DNA from: Calonectria ilicicola
Lineage: Eukaryota > Ascomycota > Sordariomycetes > Hypocreales > Nectriaceae
Reading direction: 5' to 3'
DNA: 64,000 bases
Assembly (NCBI GenBank): GCA_020809705.1
Contig: CP085834.1
Span: 992,001-1,056,000 of the forward strand
A model generated the notes under the pieces. That model worked only from the letters and a program-made list of their open reading frames with translations. It was not told the origin of the DNA and did no database searches. Shown here one piece after another: positions 27,394 to 40,427 of the stretch. Position 1 is the stretch's first letter. Each line of letters starts with the position of its first letter. The position numbers and the translations under genes were made by a program.

Positions 27394-29526
27394 ATGAACA
27401 AAAGAAATAAACGAAGAAACCAAAAAAAAAAGTTAGCAAAGTTGCAGCGTACTGCTATTGAACCCTGTGGTACTCAGGAACAATCTTCCACGACGAAAAC
27501 AGGAGACATTAATCAACGCGAACATGCATCAAATTCGTACATTCCATACATCAATATAGGCCGCAAAATAAAAAGAGCCGAGGAACAGCTTGTCGAGTTT
27601 TTCATGGAAGACCCCCCTGTTACATATCAGCCAATGCCTTCGATAGAGTGCATCACTGCATTTTGCACACACAAAGATCTCCAAGAAGTGGAGCGTGGCA
27701 ATTTCAGTGGTGCATCTGAAAATGTTGCTCTGGTTGACGCTTGGATAAATAATAGCTCAGCGACAAATAGGTCGTGCAACTATTCCGGGCCCCTAACTGA
27801 GCGAGGCCTTTATTTGACGTTAAAAAAGGTGACATTCCCTTCAAATCTTTCGTCACTATTTTATTCAAGGCTTTTGAGGACATTACCAACATGGCGTGAT
27901 TAGGCTCTTTTCGCGAGTGGCGAAACATTCGCACCAAAGCAAAACATACTGTGCCACTCAAGTCGTCTAGTAATGTGAGAATCAATCTACCGTCAATAAA
28001 TATCTACAGAACTGACTTCTGGAGATTCATCACAAATCTTAACCCCCAGTCCATGGCAGCTCTTATCGCCACGGCTACACAAGATCAAGCTCGTGGACTT
28101 CGAAGGAGCTTCTATACGTACTTGACATGCAAGAGCTTAATTTGGGAACTACGTCCAGTAAGCGGTTATAACCCGATGCATAGTTTATGCGAATCTAATT
28201 TTTCCCAATAGCCTGACATGTATTCCTGGTTCCAGCTTGGGTTTGATCTTCCTTATTATGCCTGGAGAAAGAGACCGCCTCATAGACAGCCAAAAGACTT
28301 TCGGGAAAAAGGCAAGGGTTTGGTCTTGAGAGAAATTATTCATCTCAACTTTTTCTCAAGGTTGCAGAAACCATACCCGCCCGTAGAAGCTGATTATCTA
28401 TGCGCAGCCCACATGACTCTTCTACTTACTGGAACAGATCACAAATGGAATGCCTATTTTTTTACTGATACTTACTTTGAATGTGAAAATGAGAGGGAAA
28501 GTGCCGATTGGCATCAACAGCAACGACAAAGTGTCCCAAGCTCCCTCTATTTAGATCCTCTGACAAATGGGCGGACTGTTATGCCTGTTTCAGAACCCAA
28601 TCATCGTGATTACTTCTTACTTGTGTTTGAGGCACGTCTTAGACAGGTTACAAATGAATGGCATAATTCAGTCACGAAAATGCGATCTGGAATTGAACTC
28701 ATCGTAGGTCAAAGTCAATAGACACCAAGATCCGGTTAACGTTCTATCTTACTACTAGCAAAACAAGAGTAATCATATGCTAACTAGAAATTGTTCAGAT
28801 TGAAGCATGCCCTATCACAAGCAAGGCTAGATTACGTTCTACAATAACTCCAGGAACCCGGAGCACGTGGGACTCCCTTGGTCATATTATTCAAGCCAAA
28901 CAAGTACTAAAAAGGATGACTGAACCATTGAAAGCAACAACAGATCAATCAAATTGTTGGCACATGGAAGGCCTTTCCATTACAGTCACTACTCACGCTT
29001 CTCGATGTATTCCAGAAATAAGAGAGCATTTCAAAAACCTTGGTCGATCTTTGGAGGATCTTAAGTTTCTTGAGCAAGTATGTGACAACTATAAAGAGAA
29101 CGTAGGCCACCCCCTACCATAGCACTTTCAGTTGTTTACATATTTTATAGTTAGCTTCTATATTGGAACAAGAGGCGAGGACCGATAATAGAGACAACAA
29201 CAGGAAAACGACCTATGCTCAACGCGCGGCTTTTGTTATGTTAGTAGTGAGTTCTACGCTCACAATATAATCAACGTAGTGCTCGTACTTATTATTTACT
29301 CAATTAGGTAGTTTCTCCAATTGCAGGGGCATCAACTATCTTGTCCATGCAATCCGGTGCTATTCCGCCACCATTTGGAGCCAACACTTCATCCTTTATT
29401 TCGTTGATCATTCTCCTTGCACTGATCTTTTGGCTACCAGTGACAATTATGGCGAGGTGGGATCAAATGAAGCCTAAACTGGACCGTCTGTTTCAAAGAA
29501 ATCCAGAACAAGACATAGAAGCATAA
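27394..29526 (+). CDS. Family A protein, copy 1: two-TM C-terminus, unknown function
   Basis: Seven exons: 27394-27828, 27904-27974, 28025-28157, 28212-28703, 28799-29101, 29151-29246 and 29308-29526; all phases close, giving 582 residues. A basic N-terminus (KRNKRRNQKKK) precedes INIGRKIKRAE, FFMEDP, ENVALVD and the TNLNPQSMAALIATAT block, then a globular region with LLTGTD, DTYF, SLYLDPLTNG and EWH..VTK, a helical region, and two close C-terminal TM segments (AAFVMLVVSPIAGAS; SFISLIILLALIFWL). This layout recalls fungal CorA-like proteins, but no GMN motif is seen, so I leave the function open. Copy 2 at 41469-43647 has the same exon plan: exons 1, 3, 5 and 6 are identical in length (435, 133, 303, 96 nt). 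Start chosen at the ATG matching copy 2; the in-frame GTG upstream is not used. Confidence 0.85.
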
Positions 29527-30092
29527 GTATTTCTAAGAATAAATCGATGATCAAACATCTCTCATCTGGTTGATGGGTCAAATTTTGTCTGCCGTTAATT
29601 GTAGACAGGTAACCGCCTCGACAGTTCAAAAAAGAAACCTAGCAATCTCTGGTTACAGTAACATTAATCGCGATAGATGAACGTATTTTGCCTTTGTAGC
29701 TACCATAATTATGGTCTATATCCCTTTAGGCATTACCAGATAGCAATTATACCATGTGAGACGATATTACTCACATAATAAAGATTTTAGTTGTATAAAC
29801 GATTGCAAACGATTCTATAAGCACGTCCTTAAATACATGATGCTAAGCCTATTGGGCATAGTTGTATCCGCCACCTTTGTGGCCCTAGATCTCCTGAAAG
29901 AAATATTAATAAGACTGCTGTCTTTTTGTAAACTAAAGCAAACCACCTATCCTCGCCCAATTTGATCTCTTTCATTGACATGATTCTTGAGGGTGTATTA
30001 TGTTCGCGTTTATTTTCCCAATAAATGCACAGTTATGATTTTTGTTTGGGATTAGGTGCAACATTCCATGTCAGTGTGCAAATGCTTTCATC
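29527..30092. other. 3' spacer between family A copy 1 and family C copy 1
   Basis: AT-rich, about 570 bp between two convergent stops. The mirror-image spacer at 40988-41468 is about 480 bp. No gene seen. Confidence 0.4.
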
Positions 30093-30414
30093 TCACTGAG
30101 TAATTGTAGGACCAGTCGCGCCGCCGAAGACCTTGTCAAGTGGACAATACTTGCATCGAGGCATTGAACAAGCAGAGCAATAGCCATCAACCAGTTGCAT
30201 GCCTCCCATCCTACATTTGCAGCAAGTCCAGATGAACATCATCTGCCTCGTTTGATTGCCGCTCTATTGTGAGGTTATTTCACTGTCTAACTAATCGGCT
30301 CGTTCAAAGGCACAGTGGTTAAACTTACATGCTCCATTGTAGCTCCGTGTATATCATTGTCGGTTTTCTTTTTGAGGACATCAACATCGTATTGGAACGG
30401 TATTAAGGTATAGT
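30093..30414 (-). CDS. Family C small Cys-rich protein, copy 1 (3' exons only)
   Basis: Too short for long-frame searches; found by reading the strand. Two 3' exons, 30414-30329 and 30263-30093, are joined by a 65 nt intron (GTAAGT...AATAG). The last exon carries a zinc-binding-like motif, W-T-C-C-x-C-x11-C-x2-C-x4-C-x2-C, ending KYCPLDKVFGG. Copy 2 (40428-40987) has exactly the same cysteine spacing and the same donor context (GAGCAT|GTAAGT) before its last exon. The 5' exon(s) could not be fixed: the exon at 30414 starts in phase 1 as in copy 2, but I found no convincing start upstream. The copy may be intact with a divergent N-terminus or truncated. A zinc-ribbon or treble-clef-like fold is an inference. 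Confidence 0.55.
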
Positions 30415-30543
30415 CTAAGGCTTCCGGTCAGAGCATGTGTCATAATTCGGCCACTACCCATTGCATCTAATAAGTGGTGGCCCAGAAGATTGTGGATGAG
30501 AACAAACTGAGGTGAGACTTTGGTTAGCTAAGGACTATTTACT

Positions 30544-31173
30544 TCATATTGAGGTATCGGGGCATGCTTACCCATGATGCTCTTTTCGGTTACCAAGTGT
30601 TTCTGCATACGTCCACGCCATGACAGACTTTTGAGTGTATGTCTGCTTTGGTAGTGAAAAGTTGCGGCGCAATGTATCAGCTGGGCTTTGTTAATGTCGG
30701 TCAAGAACACCGCTGTCTTGTAGATGAAATAAAATCGTAAGGATAAGTTCACCAAAGAGTCAGTGAGGATTCAATCGACACCCAAAGACCGGAGGAAGTA
30801 TTGAGTATGAAATGAGAAGACTATGATGCAGGCCGGATTGACCACTTTAATATTTTTTAGGGATGCATCAGGTCGTAAATTTGCCAAGGCCAGATGAAAC
30901 CCAGCTATCGCGGAATAGTGAGCGTTTTGCTTCTTTGGTTCGACATAATTTGACTATGAGCAATAAAAAAAGGCCAGTGACGAGAGCCATGCTCGGGTAG
31001 GGAGAGTTCTGTAACATCGCGCGGGTTTTTTTTGCTTTTCTTGTCAGATACGCCGTTGAGCCCGCCCGCATAATACATGATGCAATCTTCATCCGGTGTC
31101 ATATTTGACCCCCACAGAAGATGCGGTTGTAGCGTTGCATTGGGTCTGTCAACTCGGGGTCATTCGTTTCCAT
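30544..31173 (-). other. Unassigned minus-strand open frames, possible gene remnant
   Basis: Two blocks read like coding sequence but I cannot place them in a family. One at about 31102-30905 contains YYAGGLNGVSDKK and LSLPEHGSRHWPFF. One at 30755-30544 contains YFIYKTAVFLTDINK and SLSWRGRMQKHLVTEKS, followed by a possible donor GTAAGC. A third short segment (about 30520-30370) continues open with LLGHHLLDAMGSGR and overlaps the family C copy 1 exon in another frame. Frames are broken by stops between blocks and the splice signals are weak, so a decayed gene is as likely as a real one. Confidence 0.25.
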
Positions 31174-33839
31174 TGTCCGTTTCAAACTTAGGCAACACCG
31201 ACCAGCTATCAAAGCATTAAGTCAGCTCATAGTACTCAGTTCACGGTATTTGACAAGCTTCTGGCTTGAGCAACAATAACTAGCATTCAACCAACACCGA
31301 AATATTTCACAACAATATTTTTGACCCGGAATTTGACAGTCGCTCAGCACATCAATTACCCCGACTGTATGGTTAATGAGGTTGCACTGTGGGGTAATTT
31401 ACCGAGAAGAGCCCTTGTCTGGTGACTGGGTATTGAGAAGGATATAAAAGAGGACAGATGATATGTCGCGCGCAGATGGGATGCCGCACTGTCGGCGAAC
31501 GAGAAGTATGTTGCAATGTAACATGGGCTCGAACATTCCGCACATTCTGATCGTAGTATTGGCTTTTTCCTATACCATGCTATAGCACAAATGACAGCTT
31601 GCAGCAGCGTCAAGCAAAATCGCACCTGGTCCAACTCAGAACCCATGCATACGTTACGACACCACCTAGAAAGGTTACGCAGATGTCAATTGTCACAGAG
31701 CAGCGGTCAAAAGAACTGGCGCGAGGCGAAAGCGCAAAGCACAAGACAAAAGGAAGGGCAGGGTTACGTAGGGATGTTAAATTAGCCCAAGAAAGATTTT
31801 CCAGCATCTTATCCTAATTTCCTCACCAAAAAAAATTAGCGAAATACCCTCCGTTTCTAGGGCCTAATCGGCCATAAGCAGGGAAAGTGGCCTAGCCAGC
31901 TACCCCTGAGCCAACGGTTTTTTTTTTCCAGCAACGTGTGCCCTCTGTCGCCTTAGTCTATGATATGACTCCCAAATCGAATGTTGAGTATGATAGATCG
32001 TACGGTTACCTCGGCAAGATCTTTGACGGCGAAATCTTCGGTGCGGCAGACCTGAGGTCCCACACTTACAGGGTAAGCAGACAGCCCTAGCATCGTCGGA
32101 GCTCGCTACTGTGCTTTGCAAGGGATTTGAAAGGCATTATCCGAAACTGGTCACCATTTCGTTGCGCGCAATTGCGACGGACGTAGTTGCGACGGGGTTT
32201 GTAGAGCTTTCCTCCTGACCTGGTCCTGGTAACATGCCATTAGGGCCCATCATGTGATAATTTTTTCGGTTGTACTAGGGCATCATAACTCCGTTTGTTG
32301 TTTGGCATCCAACAAAGTGTGGGGGGCGGTGGTCTAGGCCCAAGCTTCGTAGAACAGCATCGACTATCCAAAGGAAGCACATGACCTGGCTGCAGCTGCT
32401 AAATTAGAGGCTGGGGTCTTCGTTGGAACGAAAGCATTCCTTGTCATTTTCCCCTATATCGTTCTGTATTATAGGTGCCTTGGATGTATGCAAAATACTG
32501 TTCCGTTCGGCCTTATGAATTCGATACATCCCTCTGTCAGCCCCTTCGCGCCATGATGCTTGGATCACACCGGCCCATTTACTTGTTCTGAATGACTATA
32601 ATTTATCAGTTCTCTATTTTATTTTTCGCTGATAAGACTTCTAACTAACCAGTCAATAAGCGTGCGAAATTTCTCAATTTGCACGAAACAGTGAGAGTTG
32701 CACTGCTCATGTCCGACTAGGATCATTTTCACTCTGTCCACGTCCACGCCCCAAGGGCACAATTACATTGAAAGAACTGAGCAAAAGTTTTTATCGAACC
32801 AGAGCTAGGAAGTATTGTCCTCATAAGCTGAAAACCCCATCATCCATCCTGTTCCAAGAAACGGAATATCCGTGCTTTTGGACAAGGAGGGTGACATAAA
32901 ACTCGGCATAGCAATTACGCGCAACACGACAAGTACATTAGTTGCTACGATAGCAACGAGAGGTTTACAGAAGCACCAACGGGTATTGATCATTGAAGTT
33001 GCCGTTAAAGTCGTTAAAACAAGGTTATGGCGTTCCATAGGTGGCAAAATGGGACCGCCCAAATATCTCGGTAATCGCCCCTTTGCCGGCGGCACAGCTG
33101 GGTAGCCCGGCAGGCAATATCGAGGTAGTTTTTAGATCTCCGGGGAAAATTCAGCGCTTGAGATCGTGCCCATCCATTATTTTAGTGCAGCCCTATAAAA
33201 TGAAGTGCATCGCAATGCAAATTTGGAGCCCCTGCTGTTTTAGCGTTCATGACTCGAGGTGGGAGGCTCTGAACGGCGCAAGCAAGAAATCGATTGCTTC
33301 AGCTGCGCGGCATGGAATTACCCATCCCAACTCGTGGACTGTGATGAAGATCAGTGCATATGAGTGTAGGCTCAGATACAAATGACAAATGCCAAGTTTA
33401 GTAGTGGGAAATAATGATCGGAATCCACAGGAATATATGAATGAGGTTCCTTCCTTGCTAGAGTGACGAGCTTCGTGATCAGAGTCGCGACCGGACAAAA
33501 AGGGATCCTGTACGGAGATTATTTCGACACAACCTCTGGTGGTGACGAAGAGAGGAGAGAAGCCTGTCGACACAGATGGTTGGGGGAAACCTGAGGAACT
33601 GGATCAAGAGACATGAGGCTTTGCCCAGGGGTCAAAGATCTATGTGGGCCGTCTAGTGGGGAGGCTGCTCGGCCGTTACCCAATCCGTCCAGCTCAGCTG
33701 AGTATGTGGGGCATTAACGAACCAATTACAAAGCCCTTCATTTACCGCATGTGCTCAAGTGACTTCCAAGGCTAATTATATCTCCTCGAAGGACAACTTA
33801 TTGTTGTTTTGCTTTTAGGAAAACCGGCTGGCCCACACG

Positions 33840-34450
33840 AGATCTCGCTGGAGCCTACTGCAGGGCCAAGCTTCCCTTACCTATTCGAGCAGTTATGGCC
33901 TGATGAGCCGTAGACTACTAGCCTTACCCTACCTTGCGGCTCTGGGGACCCTGTGCCGTTGTTTTCTTCGTTGGCCCGACTATGTCCTTGGGGGGTGTGT
34001 GGTCACGAGCAAGGAGAAAAACTTTTGACAGAGCGGCTGACCAAGCCTCATCTCTTTTTCACCAGGGCCCTAGTCATTGGCGTGATCCCTAGCCATGTTG
34101 GGGGAAACTAATGCAAAAGGATGGAATGGGATCGCTGGTGAAGGCAAAGAAAAAAAGCCACCGTGTCACGAATTGTTGAGTGCAATTTGTTGGTAGAACT
34201 TGAAATCTGAAACCTAGAATCCAGTGTTCCAACTCTACAATTGTGAATATGGAGCACACGAGGCCTGAACTTTTGCTAATGAGGTGCATGGTTGCCAGGT
34301 CGTGCATTGTTGGTTGACAAGCTCTCAGTCAGATCCGGCTCCAGGTAAGTGATGACGCGCGCTAGAGAGGGACAGGGTTATGCGTAGCTTCTGCCAAAAT
34401 GACTGCGAGGAGTCGGTTCACGTCCCTTGTTGTGACACGGAAATCCTGGG
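33840..34450. repeat. Degenerate direct repeat, copy 1
   Basis: Shares ordered blocks with 36945-37555 in the same orientation: ATCTCG near the start, TATGGCCTGATGA, TCATCTCTTTTTCACCAGG (one mismatch), an A/G-rich purine block, and an exact GACGCGCGCTAGAGAGG followed by a TATGCGTA-like tail. Blocks are separated by diverged sequence, so the copies are old. Probably remnants of a mobile element, but no coding or terminal repeat is recognisable. Confidence 0.5.
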
Positions 34451-36944
34451 CCCGCGTTTGTGTCTAGGACCTGATCATTCTCCATGAACACTACCTTCAG
34501 ATAGGCGACCAGTAACACAAAAAATGCCAGGTCAGCTACTATCTGTTTATTATACTGAATTTGATCATTTACCTCGCTTTAATCCGACGCGTTTAGTGTG
34601 TGTCTTCTTGCGCGCACGGGAATTCCCAACTGAGTGCTCGTTCACTTGACAAAAGCAACCGATTCTCATCAGAATTACATGTACAAAACAAGACTAAAAG
34701 GGAAAATGAGCAAATGTCTATAATATATGAGTCACTCGACTGACATATTTTTCTCCCTGCCAATACTCTCAGAGCGTTTTGGTGCGATGCCCCTCAGAAG
34801 CGACCATTTGGGAACCAGCTGGTCAACAACTTTCATATTTGCAACACTGACAGCGAGTACTGGATAAAATTCTCCATGCTATCTTACTACCCAAGCGGAA
34901 CACTTAAATTCAATTCTTCGTGATATGGAGACATGATGGCGGCGCTCCATTCCCAAAAGGAGCCACAAAACAAATTTTGAGAGAAGACAACAAGACAAAA
35001 CCACGATCGCCTTGGTCAAGTAAGAGACTTGTGCCCCTAAAAGAGCCCCCAAATAATAAAATATTCCGTATGTCGAGTCGCATACCACGTTCACCACCGT
35101 ACAGTCTTGATGGCACCATTGAGTCGAGATACCCTACATATCACTCGCAAAGGTCCATTGCTTGCAGATGGTTATTTGGCCTAACGACTGATCTTTTGAT
35201 ATCGTTTTGGAGGTATCGTTCATATAGGGAGTGATATTAAACGGGATGGACATGTTGCCCTGAATTGTTCACAGAGGTCATGAGCTTTAGTGGTGGGAGA
35301 TGAAATAGGTGTTGCCTTCCGATGAAGTCAAGATTATTTGTTACCCCTCAACTGTTGATAAAGCAACAAAGACCAGGAGTGCCCCAATCTCTCTTCCGCG
35401 TCAAGCTCAGCCTACTGAACCATGAACCAGCGACAAGGACACAATGCTCAGAACTGGGATGCTCTATTCTTTCCCCCGCATGCCGTTATGTACAATGAGG
35501 CAAAACACTGGACTGTTCTTCCTTAATCTTAGTGGCTTCCGCCATGGTACGATAGCAGGGAAATTTTGTTGAGTGGCTGAATTAATAAGCCCTAATTTGT
35601 AAGATGGTTGATCATGCGCAGCCGTACTCTGCTCAATCGTTGTATGAGTGAAATGGTCGGATATCTATACTTGAAGGATGTGATTGAAAAAAAAGAAAAA
35701 CGATCAATTGGATCAAAATAGCTTGCGACAGGGGTGGGACAACGTATGCCGAAGGAACCTAAAAGGGAAGAGTACATGAGAGTGCCGCCAGAGTGGTGGT
35801 AATTGCTCACACCGTGTTGAATGGGGGGCCGATAGACAATCCTCAAAGAAGCAGTAGATTTTTATTTCAATCCATTGCTCGAGAAATCGGCCATTTGGAC
35901 CATACAATTCTTCTCTTTGCCATGTGGATATGCTACTTCTCTGTGCAGCGCACGAATGCCGCGTCATTCACTTACTCAAATCTCAAAAAAAGGAGTGTGG
36001 AGTATTGCGCTGAAAGCCCCATAACAGCACAAATCCTTCTCTATGGCGCGTGAAATAAGCCTAACATGTTGGGTTCTCTTTCTTTTTGGTTGGACTGGCG
36101 CGTATAACCGAGTCAGCATGAAGACAACCTACTAAACCGGCCAGGGAAACATTATAGAGCGTTCAGCTACAGCTATCTATTTATTCAATTGCTGTTATAT
36201 TAGATCACAGCAATCAGGATGCGGGATTCCATTCTAGCAACAAGACGTTTGAAATAGCGAGTATTAAAGGCTTCTTCGAATTATTCTTTCAAGTGGTTGA
36301 AACAATGTTAGAATGCAACGGCGATGGTATAAAACAGTCAAAGTGTCTCGACCATGGATAATATTCCGGCCGCAGGACATGATAACTCACCAATTGCGTG
36401 ATCCCCACAGGGTCCCCAAGAACTGGGCGCTCGAGATGGAACTCCTCTCACTTTACTCTGGTCGTTGAATCTCGAGATATGTAATTGAGGCTTCGGTCTT
36501 CGTTATTCGAAGTTTGTTGGAGCTACGGGACCAAGAAGTCAATGGGTTTTGCTGTCTGGAATGAAGCTGCCTGTTTCAGGTAACCAGACTTCAGAACATG
36601 AAAGTAGCGTGATGACAATAAACAGCCTATCTGGGCTTGTTTCTGGCTGCCCATGAGGTTTGGAGACCAAAGCAATCCGGTATGGGTCCGGTTAAAAAGT
36701 CATGGCAGCTTACAGCTTACAGACTTGTGCCCTTCCTCGCATGTGAGACCCACGATCAGTCGGAATCATGTTGGAAGACCAAAATGTGAAGAAATTACAA
36801 ATACAATGAAGATCAGTAAGAAAGAGAACAACTCTCTGTTGGGGGATAGGTAATTGATGACTGAACACAGAGTGGCGTGTGGCCAGCTGGGGTAGATCGT
36901 ATATGTGGGTCACTAGGCTGAGGACCACCAGGTTCGGACGGTGC

Positions 36945-37555
36945 CATCTCGCCCTTGGCTGCTGCAAGGGGAAAAGGCTTGTACTATTCGAGATGATATG
37001 GCCTGATGATAGATAAGTCTTACCGTATCGGGATAAGTTCTTATCACATCAATGAGGCTCTGGAGGTGACGCCTGGTGACACGCTGGCGATTACGAGGAT
37101 AGAAGGCGATGGAAGACTCATCTCTTGTTTCACCAGGATTTTGCATTAGCGCTGTTCCTAACCAGTTCGGGGATAATGCGTGAGGGCGACAAGGCACTAG
37201 CGATGAAAGAAAGGAAAAGCAAAGGAAAAAAGCAACACCTCCGCCACAGATGTGCGCTTGGATTCATCATCAATTGTAGCCACATACCTCATCCTGAATG
37301 TGACCATGAAATTTTGAATCAATCATTTGCGATGGGGAACTTCGAAATGGGCTTCCGCTGGTCAGTTGAAGGCTAATCGTTTGCCTCGTCGGTCGCTGTT
37401 GGTTCGCGATCCATTAGGCAGACCCTGACGTTGATGAGCGTGACGACGCGCGCTAGAGAGGGGCTAATATTGCGTACCTTTTGTACCTCTGTTACAAAAT
37501 ATTGAATCACGTGCATTGGCAGACTCTGGGACCACGTTCGGCCTCTCGGCCTCCG
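36945..37555. repeat. Degenerate direct repeat, copy 2
   Basis: Second copy, about 3.1 kb from the first and in the same orientation. Contains TATGGCCTGATGA near 37000, TCATCTCTTGTTTCACCAGG near 37118, and the exact 17-mer GACGCGCGCTAGAGAGG near 37445. Confidence 0.5.
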
Positions 37556-39089
37556 TCCTTGACAACCAGCACTGCCAGGGGGCAGGGCGTGGCAGGATTG
37601 ATGTGAGGCAACCGGCGAATATAGCTGCGGCTGCTGTCTTCATCTCTGTCGGGTCTCCCCTTGTTTTTGGCCCATCTTCATTTTTGAGGCATCTATCTGT
37701 TTTCCATCTTCCACAGCGCGTCCGTCCGGCGCATCTGCCATCGCGACAAAGGCCATTGACTCGTGTCAAGACCATACCTGCAATCAAGACAATTCGGGAA
37801 ACTTGTCTTTTCAACTGGTCCCCCAACTCAAGAACTGTCACTTCCCTGAAAGCCCGAAAGCCGATCCTAACGCCGAGAGTTGTTCGACACGAAAATCACC
37901 AGGGGTGACAATCTTGAAGTTGGTCGCCCTCACCTATTCTCAATTTTACAATACGTCTAGAGGCACCTTCTTACTTGTTATCTAGTCAAACCTTCAAAAC
38001 AAATCCTTCAGAAGGCGACCCAATGATGCCGACGAAACGGACTCCGTTTGGAAATAAGCCACACAACCGAATTGCCAGAATCCCGACACCAAGAAGAACC
38101 GACGGCCCGAATGGACAAGAGTGATAAACTATGTAAAGAATCCATGTTAAAGCACACTTTTCTGTACTTCGAGTTGCCCTGCATGCAACGTCAAGAGGTA
38201 CCAGATAGTCTCGGCTGTATCCACCACATACCCCGCTCCCTACCCTAAACGCTGCATTTCTTTGAGATGGTTGGCGGAAACGGCAACCAACTAGGAACTG
38301 GTTTGATTGGGTCTTTGAGGTGGGATAATTGGATCTCTGCGAATACTTTGGAGAAGATGATATTATGGTCTATATCGTTGATATCGATCAGCATCACGAC
38401 GGGCCATGGGTACCATTTGGATCTTCTGGTATATAGATTTTGTGGTGAACAACTGCTTAGACACGTCATCACTTCGTAAAGTCTGGGGTACTCTTTTGGG
38501 ACAAGTGGCTTGGAAGGTTTCAAGCGATTCGTGAAACAACTTTGGTGTAAAATTTACAAAGTCTGGCGCATCAGCTCAGCCATTAGATATATTCTACCTA
38601 AGTGAGTTGATTTCTGAAGACTGGACAGTTAGCATCGGCGCGAGGTGACCTATGGCGTTATTTCAACAACAACAACGCGTTTAAAGACATCCTGAGCTCG
38701 CTTGAGTTGAGAGCAAGCCATAAGCTCTCATTATCAACGCGCCATTCATGCAAATTGACCAACCCCGTGTGATGACACCGCCATATTTCACTAGACTGCC
38801 GAGGGCAGCAGCCTTTGTGGGCAGCCATTTCGGATGTGATACCTTCCGATAACGTCAACAATGTTGCTGCACGGGTTGGGGTGCCAAGAAATACGCTATT
38901 CTGTGTGGTATCATTTCGGCTCCTTGGGCAAATCTTGGCTTACGGAGCCATGACCTAATGATCAACGATGGGCACACAGTGCCAGCAATCAGAACCATCT
39001 GCCCTTTCAGCCGCATGTTGTGGTTGTTGGTCGAGTCAGACATCGGGAATCTCCTTAACCCTGCTTGCCAGTCTCCACAGTATGCCAAT

Positions 39090-39400
39090 CACGGCCAAGT
39101 TCTTCGGTGGCTGCATCCATAAGCCCTGTTTAGTAGATACTTGGTCAAGTACACGGATCAACCATCACATGTCAGTATCCAGGGTACTATTATGTACCTG
39201 GTAAAAATAGCAAGCTGCAAGGAGAAGGCCCTGCATAATGCAGAAGGCACCAAATAGGGCAATCGCCCCTCTCGTGTGGACGAGCGTGCAGTCGGGTGTG
39301 GAGCGGTGAAGGCATCGCACTGGGCGTGAACTAACCAATAAAATGCCCAGCAAACAACACCGGCTACTTCAGTGCTCTCAATTGTGAAGTTTAGTTCCAT
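39090..39400 (-). other. Possible small single-TM protein gene (uncertain)
   Basis: An ATG at 39400 opens an 11-13 residue exon. A middle segment reads a TM helix (ALFGAFCIMQGLLLAACYFY) ending at a donor GTACAT, and after an acceptor AACAG a last segment reads LWMQPPKNLAVIGILWRLAS and then stops. The first junction needs a weak donor (GTGTTG). An unspliced 80-residue frame also runs through the region, so this is only a candidate. Confidence 0.25.
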
Positions 39401-39938
39401 AGGAGCGTCTCCGCATGTGGCGAAACGTCAACGCCAGTCTCCCGTCTTGTGCGGCCGTGGCTTCGACACTCAGACACGTCTAGTAAGCCGGGGGCTGCTC
39501 GGTAACGGCACAAACTTTTCATTCATTTCAATGTTTCCTTTTTTGATACCATTTTTTTATTAACGGATGGCGCTAAGCGAGTGCGAAAGGATAATCGGAA
39601 ACAATAATATCCATAGCCCCAACGCCTCCAGTGAATACCGCACTATTCCCCTTGTTCCCTTGATGTTGGGAATGGAGGGCTGCATAGTTTATGAAAATGC
39701 ATAAATTTCGGGGGAGCCCCTCTTGAGTCAAAGCTGCAAGCCACTAAATTGATGGAAGGTTCCCGAAGACCGTGCCTATTGAAACCCTTGATTGGTATCA
39801 TCGGAACCCGGATTCAATTAGAACATGGTTCTGGGTTGCCGAGATGAGATTCAATGTGCAGTTGAGATATGATAGATTCCATTCACTACATCAATATGAC
39901 CAACAACCCTGCTCATCCAGCCCAAACTAAGGAGTGGG

Positions 39939-40200
39939 TAAAGGTAGCTGAAACGAGACATACATACTACGGGCCCTGCAGGTAGATGATTTTAACGAAC
40001 CAGCTACAGCGAACACATCTAACGGGGCAAATCCGGCAGCTAGAGTTAACGGCCCATACAGAAAAAGAAAGAAGAGGAAGAAGATGCCCACAGCGGCAAA
40101 GGGTGCGCCCTCGCCAACAAAAAGAAAACTTCTTTTAGTGCCCCTCCTACTATCGGCACGCCCTAGTATGAGGAATATACCCATCACTAAAGGTAGCTGA
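39939..40200. repeat. Segment bracketed by an exact 13-bp direct repeat
   Basis: TAAAGGTAGCTGA occurs at 39939-39951 and again at 40188-40200. The plus strand between them is open and encodes a Lys/Arg-rich stretch (YRKRKKRKK) without an obvious start. It lies just upstream of the family C copy 2 gene. Confidence 0.4.
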
Positions 40201-40427
40201 TATGGAATTCTCATTCGTCTGGTTACGCCTAGAAGTCTTATTAAGACTGTCGATGCCCGTCCTCGACCTCAGGTTCCTCTGCTCATTGACACCAGCGCAA
40301 ACACAAATCGGGTTCATCACTTCTCTTTTGCCAATTTTCCAAGACGATTCAATTTTCGAGCAAATATTGCTGGACTGGGAGCTCCATCACTGTCCCACGG
40401 TCTCATTAACACGGCCACTGGTTTAAA

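Larger units (their letters stand above)
31174..39089. other. Gene-poor core between the mirrored modules
   Basis: About 8 kb without a supportable gene. Many short frames on both strands, none with motifs plus splice sites. The only structure found is a degenerate direct repeat (33840-34450 and 36945-37555, listed separately). Confidence 0.5.

Noticed and set aside
37464..37908. Overlapping open frames on both strands in the gene-poor core
   Set aside because: Partly within the degenerate repeat; Pro/Arg-rich with no family signal or splice support.
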